DNA of 64,000 nucleotides, taken from Archangium sp. Its GTDB lineage: Bacteria; Myxococcota; Myxococcia; Myxococcales; Myxococcaceae. Shown here piece after piece: positions 61,302 through 64,000 of the stretch (position 1 is its first letter; each line of letters begins with the position of its first letter). The DNA lies in contig JALHMW010000021.1 of NCBI GenBank assembly GCA_022843845.1, positions 22,228 to 86,227 on the forward strand, given 5' to 3'. The position numbers and the translations under genes were made by a program. The notes below the pieces were generated by a model. It was not told the DNA's origin, did no database searches, and saw only the letters and a list, made by a program, of their open reading frames with translations.

Positions 61302-64000
61302 TCACGGCGCCCGAAGGAGCGTGAAGTTCTGGTTCACCGAGCCCGCCGCGGCGACCGTCACCGTCACGGTCTGAGACACGTAGCCGGTCTTCGAGGCGGT
61401 CAGCTCCCACGTGCCCGCGGGCAGCAGGTTGCTGAAGGTGTAGGTCCCGTTCGAAGCGGTCGTCTGGCTGAAGAAGCCGCGGTTGATGGTGAGCGTGACG
61501 CCCGAGAGCGCCGCGTTGCCCATGCTGCCGTCGTACGCGCTGCCCGAGACGTTGCCCACGCCGGGGTTCGCGCCGACGTAGACGATGTAGTGGGCCGCGG
61601 CCTTCGTGATGGCGCCGCGCGTGTCGCGGTTCACCACGTGGAAACCCCAGATGCCGTCGGGCGTGTTGGCCAGCAGCACCTGCTTGTTCGACGTGAAGTT
61701 GGTCGGCGTCGCGGCGGGAATCGTGTCGGCGTAGCGATCGAGCGTGAAGTAGTAGCCGTTGAAGTTCGAGTCGGCCTGCGGGTTCGTCCACGAGAAGAAC
61801 AGGCCGGGCGTGCCGCCCCAGGTGCGCTGCATGGGGTGGCTGGTGGACGTGATGGTGGGCGGCTGCGTGTTCACCTGCACCGTCGCCGTCGCCTTCACCG
61901 TGCCGACGTTGAACGCCGAGTCCACCGAGACGATGTGGATGAAGTTTCGGCCCTGCACCAGCTGGGCGGCCGGCACCTGAATCGACTCAGCCATGATGAG
62001 CGTGCCGTTGCCCGCGGCGGCCGATGGAAGCGTCGATGCCGAGGTGGAGAGCCTCCAGTAGTAGCCGGTGAGGCTCTGGAAGGGGCGGCTCCAGGCGGCG
62101 AACCAGTCGCCGAGGCCGTCGTTGTACCACTTCGACTGATCCGGGTGGCTGCCCGACACGAGGTCGAGCGGCGGCATCGGCGACGCGCGGTTGTTGCCGG
62201 TGATGTTGCCGCTGAAGAAGTTGTTGGTGGTGCCCCGCAGCAGCTTCACCCGCCCGTTGCCGCCCGTGGGAGAGGTTGCCGCGCCCGAAGTCTGGATGAC
62301 GCCGGTGCCGCTGATCTGATTCGCGGCGATGAGCACGCCACCACCCGAAGCGCCGGCCGAGGTGGAGTTGGCAGTGATCTGCCCGTTGACGGTGACGGTG
62401 TCGGCGATGAGCTGCACGAGGCCACCACCACGCGTGGCGCCGTTGTACCGGCTACCCATGCTGATGGTGAGGTCGTCCTCTGCGTCGTAGGGGTCCGGAG
62501 CCGAGCCCGACACGGTGCAGCCATTCGAGCAGCCCGAGCAGCAGAAGTACGAAGCGAAGGCCGTGCCGTTCGCGCCACGCGTCCCGTAGCTCGAGCCAAC
62601 GTTGAAGTTCGCGCTGCGATTCCCGCTACAGTACGAGCATGTGCCCGTGCGCGTGCCACCTTCACCGCGCGTCTCGGTCCCCAGATCGTTCGCGTTGATG
62701 GTGGTGTTGCTCTCGATGGTGATGGAGCGCGCGCGCAGCCTCAGAACGCCCGACGGCCCAACGCGCAACTGTCCCTGGTTCCGGATGGTGACGCTGTTCG
62801 AGAACTTCAGATCGCCTTCGAGGGTCTGCGTCGTGCCATCGATGACGAGGTCGTTCTGCGTGCACTCGCCGTTGTAGCACTCGTTCATGCACGACTGCGC
62901 CGCGACCCAGGCCGAGCCGCCCGCGTTGCACGTCTCGGGCACGTTGCCGTTGCAGCGCTTCTGGTTCGGCGTGCAGGGGCCCGTGCAGACGCCGGCAGTG
63001 CAGGCGACCGCGCAGGTCTGGTTGTAGAGCCACGCCGTTCCCGACGCGTTGCAGATCTCGATGTTGGTCCCGTTGCAACGCACGGTGCCGGCGCTGCAGG
63101 CGGCTGCGGCGGTGCACGCTCCGGCGGCGCACGCCTGCGGACACTGCGAGGTGACGTACCAGGTGCCCTGAGCGTCACACGTCTCGACGCCGGGCGCTCC
63201 GGCCGTCGTGCAGCGCCGCTGACCGGCAGTGCACTGGGGAACGGCGCAGGTGGTGCGGGGCGACGCGCATGTCTGCCCGCCGTTGCAGGCGACCGGGAGT
63301 GACCAGTCGGTGCAGCCCGACGCCAGCGTCACGCAGGTCTGCTGCTGACCTCCCGACGTGCAGCGGGTCATTCCGAGCGTGCACTGGTTGGTGCAGGTGG
63401 TGGAGGACACACACGAGCCGCCGCTGCAGACCTGGCCAGGCGAACACGTCGTCTGGAGCACCCAGTCGGTGCAGCCATTGGAGAGCGTCTGGCAACGAAC
63501 GGGCGCACCCGAGGACGCGCACTGAGTGGCGTTGAGCGAGCACTGGTTGGTGCACGTCGACTGACAGGAGCCGCCGCTGCAGCTCTGCGTGCTGGGGCAC
63601 GCCTGAGGCGCTCCGAAGACGCTGCAGCCAGAGCGATCGATCTGGCAGGTGCGAACGCCCGCCGAGTCACAGATGCTCACCGAGCCTGAGCAGAGGTTCA
63701 CGCAGGTCGCGGAACCACCAGCCGCCGAACCACCAGCCGCCGAACCACCAGCTGCTGAACCGCCAGCCGCCGAGCCGCCAGCCGCCGAGCCACCAGCCGC
63801 CGAGCCGCCAGCTGCCGAACCGCCAGCTGCCGAACCGCCAGCTGCCGAACCGCCAGCCGCCGAACCGCCAGCCGCCGAGCCGCCAGCCGCGGAGCCACCC
63901 GCCGCCAAGCCTCCAGCCGCAGCGCCACCAGCCGCAGCGCCACCAGCCGCAGCGCCACCAGCCGCAGCGCCACCAGCCGCGTCACCGCCAGCAGTTCCTC
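61302..64000 (-). CDS. Large Cys-rich secreted protein (5' end cut by window edge)
   Basis: At least 899 codons; the frame is open to the right edge, so the start and signal peptide are missing. Gly/Ala/Ser linker at the visible N-terminus, then six or more Cys-rich modules of about 40 aa (for example CTNQCTLGMTRCTSGGQQQT; CNGTNIEICNASGTAWLYN). A right-handed beta-helix-like region follows (GVLRLRARSITIESNTTINA; TVTVNGQITANSTSAG), then beta domains and a C-terminal carboxypeptidase-regulatory-like domain (NGTYTFSNLLPAGTWELTA). A cell-surface adhesin-like or matrix protein is likely. Function unknown. Confidence 0.85.
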   Translation of the reverse strand, partial: GTAGGDAAGGAAAGGAAAGGAAAGGAAAGGLAAGGSAAGGSAAGGSAAGGSAAGGSAAGGSAAGGSAAGGSAAGGSAAGGSAAGGSAAGGSAAGGSATCVNLCSGSVSICDSAGVRTCQIDRSGCSVFGAPQACPSTQSCSGGSCQSTCTNQCSLNATQCASSGAPVRCQTLSNGCTDWVLQTTCSPGQVCSGGSCVSSTTCTNQCTLGMTRCTSGGQQQTCVTLASGCTDWSLPVACNGGQTCASPRTTCAVPQCTAGQRRCTTAGAPGVETCDAQGTWYVTSQCPQACAAGACTAAAACSAGTVRCNGTNIEICNASGTAWLYNQTCAVACTAGVCTGPCTPNQKRCNGNVPETCNAGGSAWVAAQSCMNECYNGECTQNDLVIDGTTQTLEGDLKFSNSVTIRNQGQLRVGPSGVLRLRARSITIESNTTINANDLGTETRGEGGTRTGTCSYCSGNRSANFNVGSSYGTRGANGTAFASYFCCSGCSNGCTVSGSAPDPYDAEDDLTISMGSRYNGATRGGGLVQLIADTVTVNGQITANSTSAGASGGGVLIAANQISGTGVIQTSGAATSPTGGNGRVKLLRGTTNNFFSGNITGNNRASPMPPLDLVSGSHPDQSKWYNDGLGDWFAAWSRPFQSLTGYYWRLSTSASTLPSAAAGNGTLIMAESIQVPAAQLVQGRNFIHIVSVDSAFNVGTVKATATVQVNTQPPTITSTSHPMQRTWGGTPGLFFSWTNPQADSNFNGYYFTLDRYADTIPAATPTNFTSNKQVLLANTPDGIWGFHVVNRDTRGAITKAAAHYIVYVGANPGVGNVSGSAYDGSMGNAALSGVTLTINRGFFSQTTASNGTYTFSNLLPAGTWELTASKTGYVSQTVTVTVAAAGSVNQNFTLLRAP
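63711..63990 (-). repeat. 15-bp tandem repeat encoding Ala-Ala-Gly-Gly-Ser
   Basis: At least 13 units (63711 to about 63905) of a 15-bp motif, consensus on plus ACCACCAGCCGCCGA, encode AAGGS in the minus frame. Four or more variant units (AGGAA-like) continue to the window edge. Slippage-prone minisatellite forming a flexible linker. Confidence 0.9.

Noticed and set aside
60558..63302. 914-codon plus-strand frame over the AgmX-like and right-edge genes
   Set aside because: Arg/Ala/Val-rich shadow of two genes with clear domains, crossing an intergenic region.
63711..64000. 15-bp tandem repeats as a CRISPR array
   Set aside because: No spacers; units are head-to-tail, in frame and encode AAGGS.

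Overview
The window reads as chromosomal DNA of a high-GC myxobacterium (Myxococcota). The evidence is very high GC with GC-rich third positions, several lipoproteins with Asp-Ala-Gly and Gly-Ala-Ser linkers, a MYXO-CTERM-like tail (Cys-Ser, one membrane helix, four Arg) on a cell-wall amidase, an AgmX/PglI C-terminal domain, Ser/Thr kinases and a DUF4388 regulator. The exact genus cannot be fixed from sequence alone. No phage, integrase, IS element or CRISPR array was seen.

Layout. 1-2.4 kb: edge-truncated CcoI/FixI-type copper ATPase, divergent from a DsbD_2/SafE membrane protein. 2.6-9.6 kb: regulators and envelope genes (zinc-finger Ser/Thr kinase convergent with a sigma-70-like factor, MscS channel with a cNMP domain, TrmN6-like methyltransferase, SPFH lipoprotein, second kinase). 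9.6-13 kb: three-gene oxidoreductase operon with ATGA overlaps (Baeyer-Villiger-type monooxygenase, SDR, SMP-30-like). 13-17.5 kb: small secreted proteins, a PHB-depolymerase-like esterase, a thioredoxin/MsrA-like protein and a membrane protein.

17.6-31.6 kb is one tightly packed minus-strand block of 15 genes, in transcription order: korA, korB, a ferritin-like diiron protein, nuoA, a nuoB-nuoC fusion, nuoD, nuoH, I, J, K, L, M, N, a hemerythrin and a 7Fe ferredoxin. nuoE, nuoF and nuoG are absent; nuoD overlaps nuoH by 4 bp. The likely logic is that a 2-oxoacid oxidoreductase reduces the ferredoxin, which feeds an ancestral-type complex I, with O2-reactive diiron proteins at both ends.

31.8-35.5 kb: terminator, tRNA-Leu(GAG), then gap-pgk-tpiA-secG. 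35.6-47 kb: large secreted proteins (RCC1-repeat lipoprotein, amidase, an 11-repeat Cys-rich lipoprotein). 47-48.8 kb: a slipin-like SPFH protein and a small secreted protein. 48.9-49.4 kb is an RNA-only locus on the minus strand: a circularly permuted class II tRNA-like cloverleaf, tRNA-Gln(UUG) with a C:C acceptor mismatch, and a possible 250-nt RNA closed by a 12-bp end helix and ended by a U-tract. 49.5-61 kb: DgkA, a repeat-companion-domain protein, a 59-aa gene with structured leader and strong terminator, an FAD protein, START and OB-fold proteins, an HD-GYP hybrid, RecX and an AgmX/PglI-domain protein. The right edge cuts a large Cys-rich secreted protein through a 15-bp tandem repeat.

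The two observations most worth follow-up are the ferredoxin/complex I super-operon and the permuted tRNA-like RNA locus.
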